Notes under the pieces: generated by a model | Seen by the model: only the letters and a program-made list of their open reading frames with translations | Database searches by the model: none | What the model was told of the DNA's origin: nothing | NCBI RefSeq assembly: GCF_002454115.1 | Contig: NZ_DKIH01000013.1 | Span: forward strand, 659,675 to 723,674 | Length of the DNA: 64,000 nt | Direction: 5' to 3' | Origin: Sphingopyxis sp. UBA6723 | GTDB lineage: Bacteria > Pseudomonadota > Alphaproteobacteria > Sphingomonadales > Sphingomonadaceae | In this document: piece by piece, positions 8,227 through 16,192 of the stretch | Layout of the letters: each line of letters opens with the position of its first letter | Numbering within the stretch: position 1 is the stretch's first letter | Position numbers and translations under genes: made by a program

Positions 8227-9828
8227 ATGACACAGGTGGCGATCGGCAATCAGACCGTCGAAACGCAGGCGGAGGTCGCCGAAAACTGGGGCACCTCGGC
8301 GCTGATCGAGGATGCGATCCGGAACGGCGAAGGCCTGCTGGCCAAGGACGGCCCCCTGGTTGTTGAAACCGGCAAGCACACCGGCCGCAGTGCCAAGGAC
8401 AAGTTCATCGTTCAGGATGCCGAGACGGCGGACACCATCTGGTGGGGCAAAACCAACGTCCCGATGACCCCCGATCATTTCGCGGCGCTGAAGGCCGATT
8501 TCTTCGCGCACCTCGCAGAGCGCCCACGCCTGTATCGCCAGCAGCTGTTCGGTGGCTCGCAGCCGGAACACCGCGTCGGCGTGCAGGTGATCACCGAATT
8601 CGCCTGGCACAGCCAGTTCATCCGCACGCTTTTGGTGCGCCCGACCGCTGACGAGCTGGCAGCGTTCGCGGCCGAATATACCATTATCGATCTGCCGAGC
8701 TTCCGCGCCGACCCGGCGAAGCATGGCTCGCGCACCGAAACGGTCATCGCGGTCAATTTCACCGAAAAACTGATCCTGATCGGCGGCACGCAGTACGCCG
8801 GCGAAATGAAGAAATCGGTGTTCGGCATCCTCAACTATCTGCTCCCGGTGAAGGGCGTGATGCCGATGCACTGCTCGGCGAATATGGGGCCGAATGGCGA
8901 TACCGCGGTCTTCTTCGGCCTCAGTGGCACCGGCAAGACGACCTTGTCGGCGGATGCGTCGCGGACGCTGATCGGCGATGACGAACATGGCTGGTCGGAC
9001 ACCGCGGTGTTCAATTTCGAGGGCGGCTGCTACGCCAAGATGATCCGCCTCTCGCCGGAGGCCGAGCCCGAGATTTTCGCGACCACCAAGCGTTTCGGCA
9101 CCGTGCTCGAAAATGTCGTCATGGACCCGGTGACGCGCGAACTCGATTTCGACGACGCCAGCCTCGCCGAAAACAGCCGCGGTTCGTACCCGCTCGATTT
9201 CATTCCGAACACGTCGGAACAGAATATGGGTCCGGTGCCGCAGAACATCATCATGCTCACCGCCGATGCTTATGGCGTGCTGCCCCCGATCGCCAAGCTG
9301 ACCCCCGATCAGGCGATGTATCACTTCCTGTCGGGCTACACCGCACGCGTCGCGGGGACGGAAATCGGCGTCACCGAGCCCGAAGCGACCTTCTCGACCT
9401 GCTTCGGCGCGCCCTTCATGCCGCGCCATCCGTCGGTCTATGGCAATCTCCTCAAAGAGCGCATCGCCAAGGGCGGCGTCCAGTGCTGGCTGGTCAACAC
9501 CGGCTGGACCGGCGGCATGGCGACGATGGACGGCATCAAGCGCATGCCGATCAAGGCGACGCGCGCCTTGCTCAACGCTGCGCTCGACGGCAGCCTCAAC
9601 GACGCCGAATTCCGCAAGGATCCGAACTTCGGCTTCATGGTTCCGGTCGCGGTTCCGGGCGTCGACAGCGCGCTGCTCGACCCGCGCGAAGCGTGGTCCG
9701 ACAAAGCCGCCTATGACCGCACCGCGCAAACGCTCGTCGGCCAATTCATCGACAATTTCGCGCAATTTGCGGACCATGTCGACGAAGGCGTCCGCCAGGC
9801 GGCACCGCAGGCCGCCGTCGCAGCGTAA
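8227..9828 (+). CDS. pckA: Phosphoenolpyruvate carboxykinase (ATP)
   Basis: The 533-residue enzyme turns oxaloacetate and ATP into phosphoenolpyruvate, the entry step of gluconeogenesis. Visible motifs are TGRSAKDKFIV near the N terminus, HCSANMG for metal binding, Walker A GLSGTGKTTLSAD, DDEHGWSD, and NFEGGCYAKMI. RTRALLNA-type adenine-site context appears as KATRALLNAAL. Length fits the ATP-dependent family (about 530-540). It is transcribed away from chvIG, the usual order in many alphaproteobacteria, suggesting carbon-source control. Confidence 0.97.
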   Translation: MTQVAIGNQTVETQAEVAENWGTSALIEDAIRNGEGLLAKDGPLVVETGKHTGRSAKDKFIVQDAETADTIWWGKTNVPMTPDHFAALKADFFAHLAERPRLYRQQLFGGSQPEHRVGVQVITEFAWHSQFIRTLLVRPTADELAAFAAEYTIIDLPSFRADPAKHGSRTETVIAVNFTEKLILIGGTQYAGEMKKSVFGILNYLLPVKGVMPMHCSANMGPNGDTAVFFGLSGTGKTTLSADASRTLIGDDEHGWSDTAVFNFEGGCYAKMIRLSPEAEPEIFATTKRFGTVLENVVMDPVTRELDFDDASLAENSRGSYPLDFIPNTSEQNMGPVPQNIIMLTADAYGVLPPIAKLTPDQAMYHFLSGYTARVAGTEIGVTEPEATFSTCFGAPFMPRHPSVYGNLLKERIAKGGVQCWLVNTGWTGGMATMDGIKRMPIKATRALLNAALDGSLNDAEFRKDPNFGFMVPVAVPGVDSALLDPREAWSDKAAYDRTAQTLVGQFIDNFAQFADHVDEGVRQAAPQAAVAA

Positions 9829-9841
9829 CTCGCCCGGATAA

Positions 9842-9867
9842 CTTCCGGGTGCTCCATCACCCGGAAG
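9842..9867 (+). terminator. Hairpin between pckA and the next gene, overlapping its ribosome site
   Basis: CTTCCGGGTG and CACCCGGAAG form a perfect 10-base-pair stem with a 6-base loop, 13 bases after the pckA stop. No U-run follows. The 3' arm supplies the GGAAGGA that precedes the ATG at 9877. It may therefore shield that ribosome site or stabilise the pckA 3' end. Confidence 0.55.
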
Positions 9868-9876
9868 GACCGGACA

Positions 9877-10323
9877 ATGACCACCGATCATAAACCGCGC
9901 CTGTTTGCGCGCGACACCGACATCCGCGCGCTCGGCGAAGGGTTGCTTGCCTGCACCCTGCCGCGCGAGGCGTGGACGCACGAGGCGCATCTGGGCGCCT
10001 GCCTGTGTCTGCTCGCCGAGCGCCCCGACATCGATGTCGATGCCGAGATTGGCACCATCATCCGCCGTTTCAATGAAAGCGTCGGCGGCGTGAACGATGA
10101 CACCCAAGGCTATCATGACAGCATCACGCGTGCCTATGTCGCGGGGGTGCGATGGTTCCTGTCAGATACGGACGAGACCGGGCTGACGGCGCGCGTCAAC
10201 GCCATGCTGTTGTCCGATGTCGGCCGTCGCGACTGGCCGCTGCGCTTCTACAGCCGCGATCTGTTGTTTTCGGTGAAGGCGCGGCGGGGCTTTGTCGAAC
10301 CGGATCTGGCGCCATTCCCCTAA
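9877..10323 (+). CDS. Conserved protein of unknown function
   Basis: The 148-residue soluble protein shows no signal peptide or membrane segment. Features are LPREAWTHEAHLGACLCLLAERPDID near the N terminus and a conserved-looking NDDTQGYHDSITRAYVAGVR segment. The His/Glu/Asp content hints at a small helical domain, but I do not recognise a family with known function. The ATG at 9877 follows GGAAGGA. It may be co-transcribed with pckA, 48 bases upstream. A strong palindrome follows the stop. Confidence 0.75.
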   Translation: MTTDHKPRLFARDTDIRALGEGLLACTLPREAWTHEAHLGACLCLLAERPDIDVDAEIGTIIRRFNESVGGVNDDTQGYHDSITRAYVAGVRWFLSDTDETGLTARVNAMLLSDVGRRDWPLRFYSRDLLFSVKARRGFVEPDLAPFP

Positions 10324-10324
10324 A

Positions 10325-10366
10325 TCGTCATGGCGACCCCGGTGTTCGCCGGGGTCGCCATGACGA
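10325..10366. terminator. Perfect 18-bp hairpin between convergent genes
   Basis: TCGTCATGGCGACCCCGG and its exact reverse complement enclose 6 bases. It stands between the stop of the unknown protein and the stop of the DUF885 gene, so it could end both transcripts, although U-runs are lacking. The GTCAT...ATGAC ends make it look like a relative of family C repeats. Confidence 0.7.
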
Positions 10367-10378
10367 GGCGGAAGGCGA

Positions 10379-12253
10379 CTAACCCTTCGCTCCCGCCACA
10401 TACTCCGCGACATTCAGCGCCAGCACGTCGAGCGGGACATTGCCGCCCTTCACGACCACGTCGTTGAAATCGCGCAGGTCATATTTCGGCCCCAGCGCCG
10501 TTTGCGCGAGGCCGCGTTGCCGCCCGATCTCGCTATGCCCGACCTTGTACCCGCACGCCTGACCGGCCCAGCTGCAATAGCGGTCGACCTCGCTCGCGAC
10601 CTCAAGCGGGTTCGAGCCATTTTCCTGGACGAAGAACGCGACCGCCTGTTCGCGCGTCCAGCGCTTGGCGTGGAGGCCGGTGTCGACGACCAGTCGGCAG
10701 GCGCGGAACGCCAGCGATTGCAGATACCCCAACCGCCCAACCTCGAAATCGTCGTACAGCCCCAACTCGTCGGCCAGCTGCTCGGCATAAAGCGCCCAGC
10801 CCTCCGAATAGGCGTTGAACGCCAGCATGGTGCGGATCAGCGGCATCTGGTTGGCATATTCACCCTGCCAGACATGGCCCGGAATCGCCTCGTGAAACGT
10901 CAGGTCGGGCAGCGAGTATTTGCTGTGCAGATCGGTGGTGTGCAGGTTGATCCAGAATTTGCCCGGAATGCTGCCGTCGATCGACCCGGCGCCGCCATAG
11001 GCCGCGGGCGCGCCGGGCTCCTCGGCAAGCGGCAGGCGCTTCACCTCGACATTGCCGCGCACCAGCGTGCGGAAGGCGCGTGGCATTTCAGCCCGGATCT
11101 TGCCGAGCCAGGTCTGGATATAGGCCATGATTTCGGCGCGGCCGGCGTCGTTGTTCGGAAACTGAAAGCGCGGATCCTTGGCCAGCGCGTTCATCCGGTC
11201 GCCAACCGACCCCTGCGTATAACCCAGCCGCTTCAGGATCGGGTCCATCTGCCCCTGCAGGTCGGCCAGTTCGGCGCGGCCCATGCGATGGATTTCATCG
11301 GGTGTCATCGTCGTGGTCGTGCTGGCGCGCAGCCCCCAGGCATACCATTCGTCGCCGCCAGGCCGCGCCCACAGCCCCGCGTCCATCGTGGCGCGCGGGC
11401 GCTGTGCCTTGAGTTCGGCGATCTGGCGTTCGAGCGCTGCGCTGACCGGGCCGCGGGCGATGGCGCCTGCGCGGGCGCCCCAGTCGCCCGCCAGCCCCGC
11501 GTCGCGCGCCTTTGTCGCCAGCGCGTCAGCCAGGCTGCCGCCGCCACGCGCATCGGCCAGCGTCGCCTCGATCTGCGGCAAGGCCTTGTCGATCAGAAAG
11601 GCGGGGGCGATCAGGCCCTGTCCGCCCGCCGCGCGCAGCCGTTCGGTCTCGCCATCAAGGACGCCGGCAAAAGCGGCCAGGCGCGCCAGATAGGCCTCGG
11701 CATCGGCGCTGGTCTTGACCGGCTGGTCGCTGGTCAGCAGGCGCGGCACATCGATATAGGCGCCGACATTCTGGATCACGACATAGGGCGTGTTGCGCCA
11801 GCCGCCGACCGCGACATCGCCATAGGGCTGCGAAAAACCGGCGAGCGCGACGTCATAGGCGCTCCGCACCACTGCAACGCTGGTGCGCGTCGCATGGTCG
11901 AGCGTGCGGGTGTCCAGACTGTTGAGCAGCGCCAGGTCGCGCATCAACGTGTCGGCCAGCGCCAGCTGCCCCGCCGCGGAGCGGTCTGCCAGCTTGCCGC
12001 GCATTGCCGCACGATCGCCCGTGTCGATCCCCAGCGACGTCGCCCCCTCGGGCGAATGGGTCAGGAGATTGTCAGCGGCCTGGGTGAGTATGGCTTCTGC
12101 CCGGGCTTGCGGTGACTGTGCGGAGGGCGGCGGGGGGCCGACGATCCCCGCCGGATCGCGGCTGCACGCAGCCAGCGCAAGGCCCGCGGCGCCGGTGCCG
12201 AGCGTGGCCATCGTTTGGCGGCGGGTGAACGGGGTGGACAGGCGGTGATGCAC
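10379..12253 (-). CDS. DUF885 family lipoprotein (probable metallopeptidase)
   Basis: The protein, about 624 residues, begins with a twin-arginine-like lipoprotein signal (TRRQTMATLGTGAAGLALAAC), predicting export and lipid anchoring. The DUF885 body carries a zinc-type motif FHEAIPGHVWQ, a downstream Glu region (AYSEGWALYAEQLADELG) and the closing segment QACGYKVGHSEI. Members are annotated as dipeptidase-like hydrolases, but substrates are mostly unknown. A GTG at 12253 with GGGAG upstream is preferred. A TTG at 12271 would add six residues. Confidence 0.88.
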   Translation of the reverse strand: MHHRLSTPFTRRQTMATLGTGAAGLALAACSRDPAGIVGPPPPSAQSPQARAEAILTQAADNLLTHSPEGATSLGIDTGDRAAMRGKLADRSAAGQLALADTLMRDLALLNSLDTRTLDHATRTSVAVVRSAYDVALAGFSQPYGDVAVGGWRNTPYVVIQNVGAYIDVPRLLTSDQPVKTSADAEAYLARLAAFAGVLDGETERLRAAGGQGLIAPAFLIDKALPQIEATLADARGGGSLADALATKARDAGLAGDWGARAGAIARGPVSAALERQIAELKAQRPRATMDAGLWARPGGDEWYAWGLRASTTTTMTPDEIHRMGRAELADLQGQMDPILKRLGYTQGSVGDRMNALAKDPRFQFPNNDAGRAEIMAYIQTWLGKIRAEMPRAFRTLVRGNVEVKRLPLAEEPGAPAAYGGAGSIDGSIPGKFWINLHTTDLHSKYSLPDLTFHEAIPGHVWQGEYANQMPLIRTMLAFNAYSEGWALYAEQLADELGLYDDFEVGRLGYLQSLAFRACRLVVDTGLHAKRWTREQAVAFFVQENGSNPLEVASEVDRYCSWAGQACGYKVGHSEIGRQRGLAQTALGPKYDLRDFNDVVVKGGNVPLDVLALNVAEYVAGAKG

Positions 12254-12379
12254 GCGGCGGCTCCCTTGCAACCTTGTTTCTGTTGAAACCTGTCTAAGCG
12301 GCGCGGCGTGACGGTCAATGAAAAGGGGGCGGGAAAGCCGATGCTTGCCCGCCCCCGAACGAATTTTATCCGCGGTTCG

Positions 12380-12781
12380 TCAGTCGGTCAGATCGGCGGG
12401 CACCTTGCCGCCGTTCGCGGCGAGTTCGCGCATCACCGCCTTGTGCAGCCAGATGTTCATTTCGGCGCTGCCGTCGAGTTCGCCGGTGTAGCCCAGCTCG
12501 GTCGCCAGTTCCTTGCGGTTGGCGAGGCTCGAATCGATGTCGAGCAACTTCATCAGATCGACGATCGAGGTGCGCCAGTTGAGATCTTTGCCGGCCGCCT
12601 CGGCGGTCAGGATCGCGTCGACATCGATTTCGGCCGGCGGCGCCGCGGCGGCGGCCGCCATCGCACTGGTGGCGGCGTCGAGCGCGCTGCCGACCGGGTT
12701 CGGTGCGGCCGGGGCGGCGGGCTCGGCGGCGACCGCCTTCTTGCCGAAAATCGCATCCTTGATGCTGCTGAAAATGCCCAT
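12380..12781 (-). CDS. DUF3597 domain protein
   Basis: The 133-residue protein starts MGIFSSIKDAIFGKK and has an Ala-rich linker. A compact C-terminal domain (INVDAILTAEAAGKDLNW-type, here IDVDAILTAEAAGKDLNW, then TSIVDLMKLLDIDSSLANRK and ELATELGY) matches DUF3597. That domain is LysM-like in fold in solved members. There is no signal peptide. Function is unknown. The ATG at 12781 is chosen over an upstream frame with no coding character. Confidence 0.82.
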   Translation of the reverse strand: MGIFSSIKDAIFGKKAVAAEPAAPAAPNPVGSALDAATSAMAAAAAAPPAEIDVDAILTAEAAGKDLNWRTSIVDLMKLLDIDSSLANRKELATELGYTGELDGSAEMNIWLHKAVMRELAANGGKVPADLTD

Positions 12782-12957
12782 GATTTCACTCCCACTAAAG
12801 CGCGGCCCAGCCCGGAGCGGGCGAGTCGAATGACCGCAGGCTAGGACTATGCATCTGAAAATGACAGCCAAATGAACGACTCGTCCTCGGCCTGTCCGCT
12901 GCTATAGTCGGCGGCTGGGGCGCGGTTCGATTGGCGCCGATGTGGGAGGAGTGCATC

Positions 12958-13593
12958 ATGAACCTGACCGACATTTTGGCGCAGGCTGGCGGCATCGAAT
13001 CGATGGCGAAAGATCTGGGCATTCCGCCCGCCATGGCGAAACAGGGCGCCGAGGCGCTGCTACCCGCGATTCTCGGTGGCTTCAAGAAACAGGCGCAATC
13101 GGGTGGGATCGAGGGATTGGGCGGCCTCCTTGGCCAACTGGGCGGCGGCGGGCTGCTCGATTCGGTGCTGGGACCGCAGCCGACCCCGGCCGCGCCGGGC
13201 AATGACGTGCTTGGCCAGATTTTCGGATCAAAAGACGTCAGCCGCACCGTCGCGGGACAGGCCGCTGCGCAAACGGGACTCGATTCGGGGCTGCTCAAGA
13301 AAATGCTGCCGATCCTCGCGATGATGGTCGCGGGCTATATGGCGAAGCAAGGCGGTCAGTCGCAGGGCGGCGGCGGCCTGGGTGACCTGATCGGCGGCGC
13401 GCTGGGCGGCGGTTCGGGCGGCAGCGGCGGTCTCGGCGGCATGCTCGGCAATGTGCTGGGCGGCGCAGTCGGCGGCGGCACTGCCCCGGCGGCAGGCGGC
13501 GGGCTGGGCGGCTTGGCTAACATGCTCGACCTCGACGGCGACGGCAATCCGCTCGACGACATCATGGGCATGGCGAGCAAGCTGGGACGTTGA
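12958..13593 (+). CDS. DUF937 / YidB-like protein
   Basis: The 211-residue protein begins MNLTDILAQAGGIESMAKDL and carries the short helical DUF937 domain (AKQGAEALLPAILGGFKKQ). It continues with glycine-rich stretches (about residues 45-75 and 140-190) typical of YidB-like proteins. The DLDGDGNPLDDIMGMA segment near the C terminus looks like a calcium-binding loop (DxDxDxNxxDD). GGGAGGAG precedes the ATG at 12958. Function is unknown. Confidence 0.82.
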   Translation: MNLTDILAQAGGIESMAKDLGIPPAMAKQGAEALLPAILGGFKKQAQSGGIEGLGGLLGQLGGGGLLDSVLGPQPTPAAPGNDVLGQIFGSKDVSRTVAGQAAAQTGLDSGLLKKMLPILAMMVAGYMAKQGGQSQGGGGLGDLIGGALGGGSGGSGGLGGMLGNVLGGAVGGGTAPAAGGGLGGLANMLDLDGDGNPLDDIMGMASKLGR

Positions 13594-13602
13594 CGCGTGG
13601 CG

Positions 13603-13626
13603 CAGCCCCTCCACGTGGAGGGGCTG
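13603..13626. terminator. Perfect 24-base palindrome between convergent genes
   Basis: CAGCCCCTCCAC is followed directly by its reverse complement GTGGAGGGGCTG. It sits between the stops of the DUF937 gene and the GNAT gene, a good place for a shared transcript end. There is no long U-run. Confidence 0.6.
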
Positions 13627-13634
13627 TACTCCGT

Positions 13635-14249
13635 TTACGCCGCCTGCAATCGCCAGTCGTCGCGCATTTCGGCGGGCCATCGGGGTTTGCCTAGCATGGC
13701 GACCGGGTCGTCCGCGTCATCCTTGTCATTGCCCGGCGCCGCGATGGCGCGTGCATATTCGATCGTCGGGGCCGGGGTGCCGCGCCCCCGGCTGGCGCGA
13801 ACCACTTCGCGCCCGGTCGGCCGAAAGCCGAGCTTGCGGAGCACCGAACCCGACGCCGGGTTATCGACGAAATGCGACGCCACCAGATTTCGGATGCCCA
13901 TCGTGCGCGCCAGGTCGATCATGTGACGACCGGCCTCGGTCGCATAGCCCAGCCCCCAGAACGGCCGCGCAACCCAATAGCCGAGCTCGACCGAGCCATC
14001 GTCCATGCGGTCCATGCCGATGCAGCCGATGATGCGCGGGTTGCTGGCGGTGCGCTGGACCATCAGAAAGCGGCTGGGGCTGGCGCTCGACCAGCTCGCC
14101 AGGAATGTCCGGGCATCCTCCTCGCTATAGGGCCAAGGCGCGCTGGCAAGATTGCGGACGATCATCTCGTCGCCAATCGCCCGCGCCAGCGCGGGGGCGT
14201 CTTCCTGCCAGCCGGGCCGCAGCAACAATCTTTCGGTACGCGCGAACAT
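13635..14249 (-). CDS. GNAT family N-acetyltransferase
   Basis: The 204-residue protein is of the RimJ/RimL type (Acetyltransf_3). It starts MFARTERLLLRPGWQEDAPAL and has FWGLGYATEAGRHMIDLA as the acetyl-CoA-binding Q/RxxGxG/A-like region. VASHFVDNPASGSVLRKLGF and RPTGREVV follow. It should transfer an acetyl group from acetyl-CoA to an unknown amine. The start at 14249 removes about 114 upstream codons that have no family similarity. It is monocistronic. Confidence 0.9.
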   Translation of the reverse strand: MFARTERLLLRPGWQEDAPALARAIGDEMIVRNLASAPWPYSEEDARTFLASWSSASPSRFLMVQRTASNPRIIGCIGMDRMDDGSVELGYWVARPFWGLGYATEAGRHMIDLARTMGIRNLVASHFVDNPASGSVLRKLGFRPTGREVVRASRGRGTPAPTIEYARAIAAPGNDKDDADDPVAMLGKPRWPAEMRDDWRLQAA

Positions 14250-14386
14250 GCTTTTAACTCCCAATTGCCGCCGCCTTGGCGCCCCATGGTGACGCTTTGA
14301 CGACAGTCGTTGTCGAGGGAGATGGATGGCCCGTTTTTCGCGCCCGTTTCCCGAGATGGGCCGCCAAGTGACGGAAGGCAGGCAAG

Positions 14387-14424
14387 AAAAAAGGGAGTCC
14401 GGGGTGACCCGTCTCCCTCTTTTC
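14387..14424 (-). terminator. Intrinsic terminator of rplU-rpmA
   Basis: Read leftward, AGGGAG-A-CGGG-TCAC-CCCG-GA-CTCCCT forms a bulged stem followed by six U. It lies about 75 bases after the rpmA stop on the same strand. Confidence 0.75.
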
Positions 14425-14499
14425 GAACTTTGTTTCCGCTTGTCGCGGAAAGGACCGTTCCGGGTCATCCCTTGGTGGGCGACCCGTGCAGATCGTCCT

Positions 14500-14769
14500 T
14501 TATTCGGCGGCTTCTGCCATGGCATCGACCGACACAAATTTGCGGCCAAGCTTGCCGTCGTGGAATCGGACATGGCCGTCCGCGGTCGCAAACAGCGTAT
14601 GGTCCTTGCCCATGCCGACGTTGGCGCCAGGATACACCTTGGTGCCGCGCTGGCGCACGATGATGTTGCCGCCGATCACTTCCTGACCGCCGAATTTCTT
14701 CACGCCAAGGCGGCGGCCGGCTGAGTCGCGACCGTTGCGCGATGAACCGCCTGCTTTCTTATGTGCCAT
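14500..14769 (-). CDS. rpmA: 50S ribosomal protein L27
   Basis: The 89-residue protein begins MAHKKAGGSSRNGRDSAGRR, the L27 N-terminal arm that reaches the peptidyl-transferase centre. It continues with KKFGGQEVIGGNIIVRQRG. No cleavable Firmicute-type extension is present. It follows rplU by 48 bases in the usual rplU-rpmA operon, and an intrinsic terminator follows. Confidence 0.98.
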   Translation of the reverse strand: MAHKKAGGSSRNGRDSAGRRLGVKKFGGQEVIGGNIIVRQRGTKVYPGANVGMGKDHTLFATADGHVRFHDGKLGRKFVSVDAMAEAAE

Positions 14770-14817
14770 GACTGATGCTCCTTAATTCGTTGCAGGGGCC
14801 GAGCCGCGTTGCCGCGC

Positions 14818-15342
14818 TCAGGCGTCCTTCTTGGGGGCTGCCTTCTTGGCAGCGGGCTTCTTGGCGGGGGCAGCCTTCTCGGCAGCAGCTTCCTTCTTGG
14901 GCGCAGCAGCCTTTTTCGGCGCGGCTTCCTTCGCAGGAGCGGCCTTGGTCGGTGCTTCCTTGGCGGGCGCAGCAGCCTTGGCTTCGGTCGCCGGAGCGGC
15001 TTCGGCCTTCGGTGCGGCTTCCTTCTTCGGCGCGGCCTTCTTGGCGTCGCCGACGGCCAGGATGCGCAGCAGGGTCAGCGACTGGCGGTGACCGTTGCGA
15101 CGGCGATAATTGTGCCGACGGCGCTTCTTGAACACGATGACCTTTTCGCCGCGCGTCTGGGCGATGATTTCGGCTGAAACGACGAGGCCATCGGCGCTCT
15201 TCACTTCGCCGCCGTCACCGGCCAGCAGGACGTCGCCCAGCGACACGGTATCGCCAGCTTCGCCGTCGATCTTTTCAACGGCGATCTTGTCTCCAGCGGC
15301 GACGCGATACTGCTTGCCGCCCGTGCGCACGATTGCGAACAT
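14818..15342 (-). CDS. rplU: 50S ribosomal protein L21 with long basic tail
   Basis: The 174-residue protein has a normal L21 core (MFAIVRTGGKQYRVAAGDK; KVIVFKKRRRHNYRRRNGHR), giving about 100 residues. About 70 more residues of Ala/Lys/Pro/Glu repeats (AAPKKEAAPK, AKKPAAKKAAPKK) follow. Alphaproteobacterial L21 often carries such tails, which are probably disordered and RNA-binding. The ATG at 15342 matches the L21 start; an upstream frame adds six residues. Confidence 0.96.
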   Translation of the reverse strand: MFAIVRTGGKQYRVAAGDKIAVEKIDGEAGDTVSLGDVLLAGDGGEVKSADGLVVSAEIIAQTRGEKVIVFKKRRRHNYRRRNGHRQSLTLLRILAVGDAKKAAPKKEAAPKAEAAPATEAKAAAPAKEAPTKAAPAKEAAPKKAAAPKKEAAAEKAAPAKKPAAKKAAPKKDA

Positions 15343-15572
15343 GGTCTTCCATCCAATCAAAAAACTAAATCACCCGCGCTACCGATCACCCACCGAAGCA
15401 GGCGATTTTTCCGGCATGCGGGAAAGTCAGCGCCACTAGCGAGCCAGCGCTTCGCTGTCAACCGCCAAATCCCGCGCTTTTCGGGTGAAAAGCGGGTCAA
15501 ATGGCGAATGACAAGGTGCACCGCCGATTCGGTACTTGCTGCCTTGCGCCCGCACCCATATCAGAGGCGGCG

Positions 15573-16094
15573 ATGAAGCGCACCCTTCTTACGTTGTCGT
15601 CGGCGGTTGCCGCCTCCTTGTCGCTTTCGGCCTGTGCCGCGGCGCAAAACACCGGCGCGCCGTCGCTCGCCAAGCGGTCGGTCGAGGGGCGATTCGACGT
15701 CGCGCCACCCGCCGTCGTTGTGGCGCCGCCGGGGCCGCTGCCTGCTGATCTTGGCGGACGGCTCGCGCGCTGGGAGGCCGACGCCGCCGCGGCGCAGCAG
15801 GCGTTTGCTGCCGAACGGAACACCGCCGCGTCGCTTGTTTCCGCCGCTGCGGGGGCTACAGTCGCCAGCGAACGCTGGGTCGTCGCGCAGCAGGCCATTT
15901 CGCGCCTCACTGCCACCCGCGCCCCGCTGACCGCCGCGCTTGCCGACATCGACCGGCTGTATCTTGATCGCAGCATCGAGGATGCGATCGACGGTCTGCC
16001 CGAAATCTACGCGCTGCGCGACCGGTTGGCGGAGATGGTGTCGACGCAGGATGCGGTGGTCGAGGCGTTGAGCGGACAGCTGCCGGGGCAGTAA
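15573..16094 (+). CDS. Small lipoprotein of unknown function
   Basis: The 173-residue protein starts MKRTLLTLSSAVAASLSLSACAAAQ, a lipoprotein signal with lipobox LSAC. The remainder is Ala-rich and mostly helical (RLARWEADAAAAQQAFAAER, ALADIDRLYLDRSIEDAID), as in an envelope coiled-coil protein. I do not recognise a family. The ATG at 15573 is chosen because the signal peptide begins there. Confidence 0.72.
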   Translation: MKRTLLTLSSAVAASLSLSACAAAQNTGAPSLAKRSVEGRFDVAPPAVVVAPPGPLPADLGGRLARWEADAAAAQQAFAAERNTAASLVSAAAGATVASERWVVAQQAISRLTATRAPLTAALADIDRLYLDRSIEDAIDGLPEIYALRDRLAEMVSTQDAVVEALSGQLPGQ

Positions 16095-16098
16095 TGGC

Positions 16099-16187
16099 GT
16101 CGCCCCCGCGAAGGCGGGGGCCGTTGGCAGCATCGAGCCGCCTCGCCGCGATACGCCGATTGCGGCCTCCGCCTTCGCGGGGGCGAC
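16099..16187. repeat. Paired palindromic repeat, diverged family B
   Basis: GTCGCCCCCGCGAAGGCGGG and the inverted CCGCCTTCGCGGGGGCGAC enclose about 40 bases. The CGAAGG/CCTTCG core is shared with the family B copies. It lies between the convergent lipoprotein gene and pspF. Confidence 0.75.
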
Positions 16188-16192
16188 CATGC

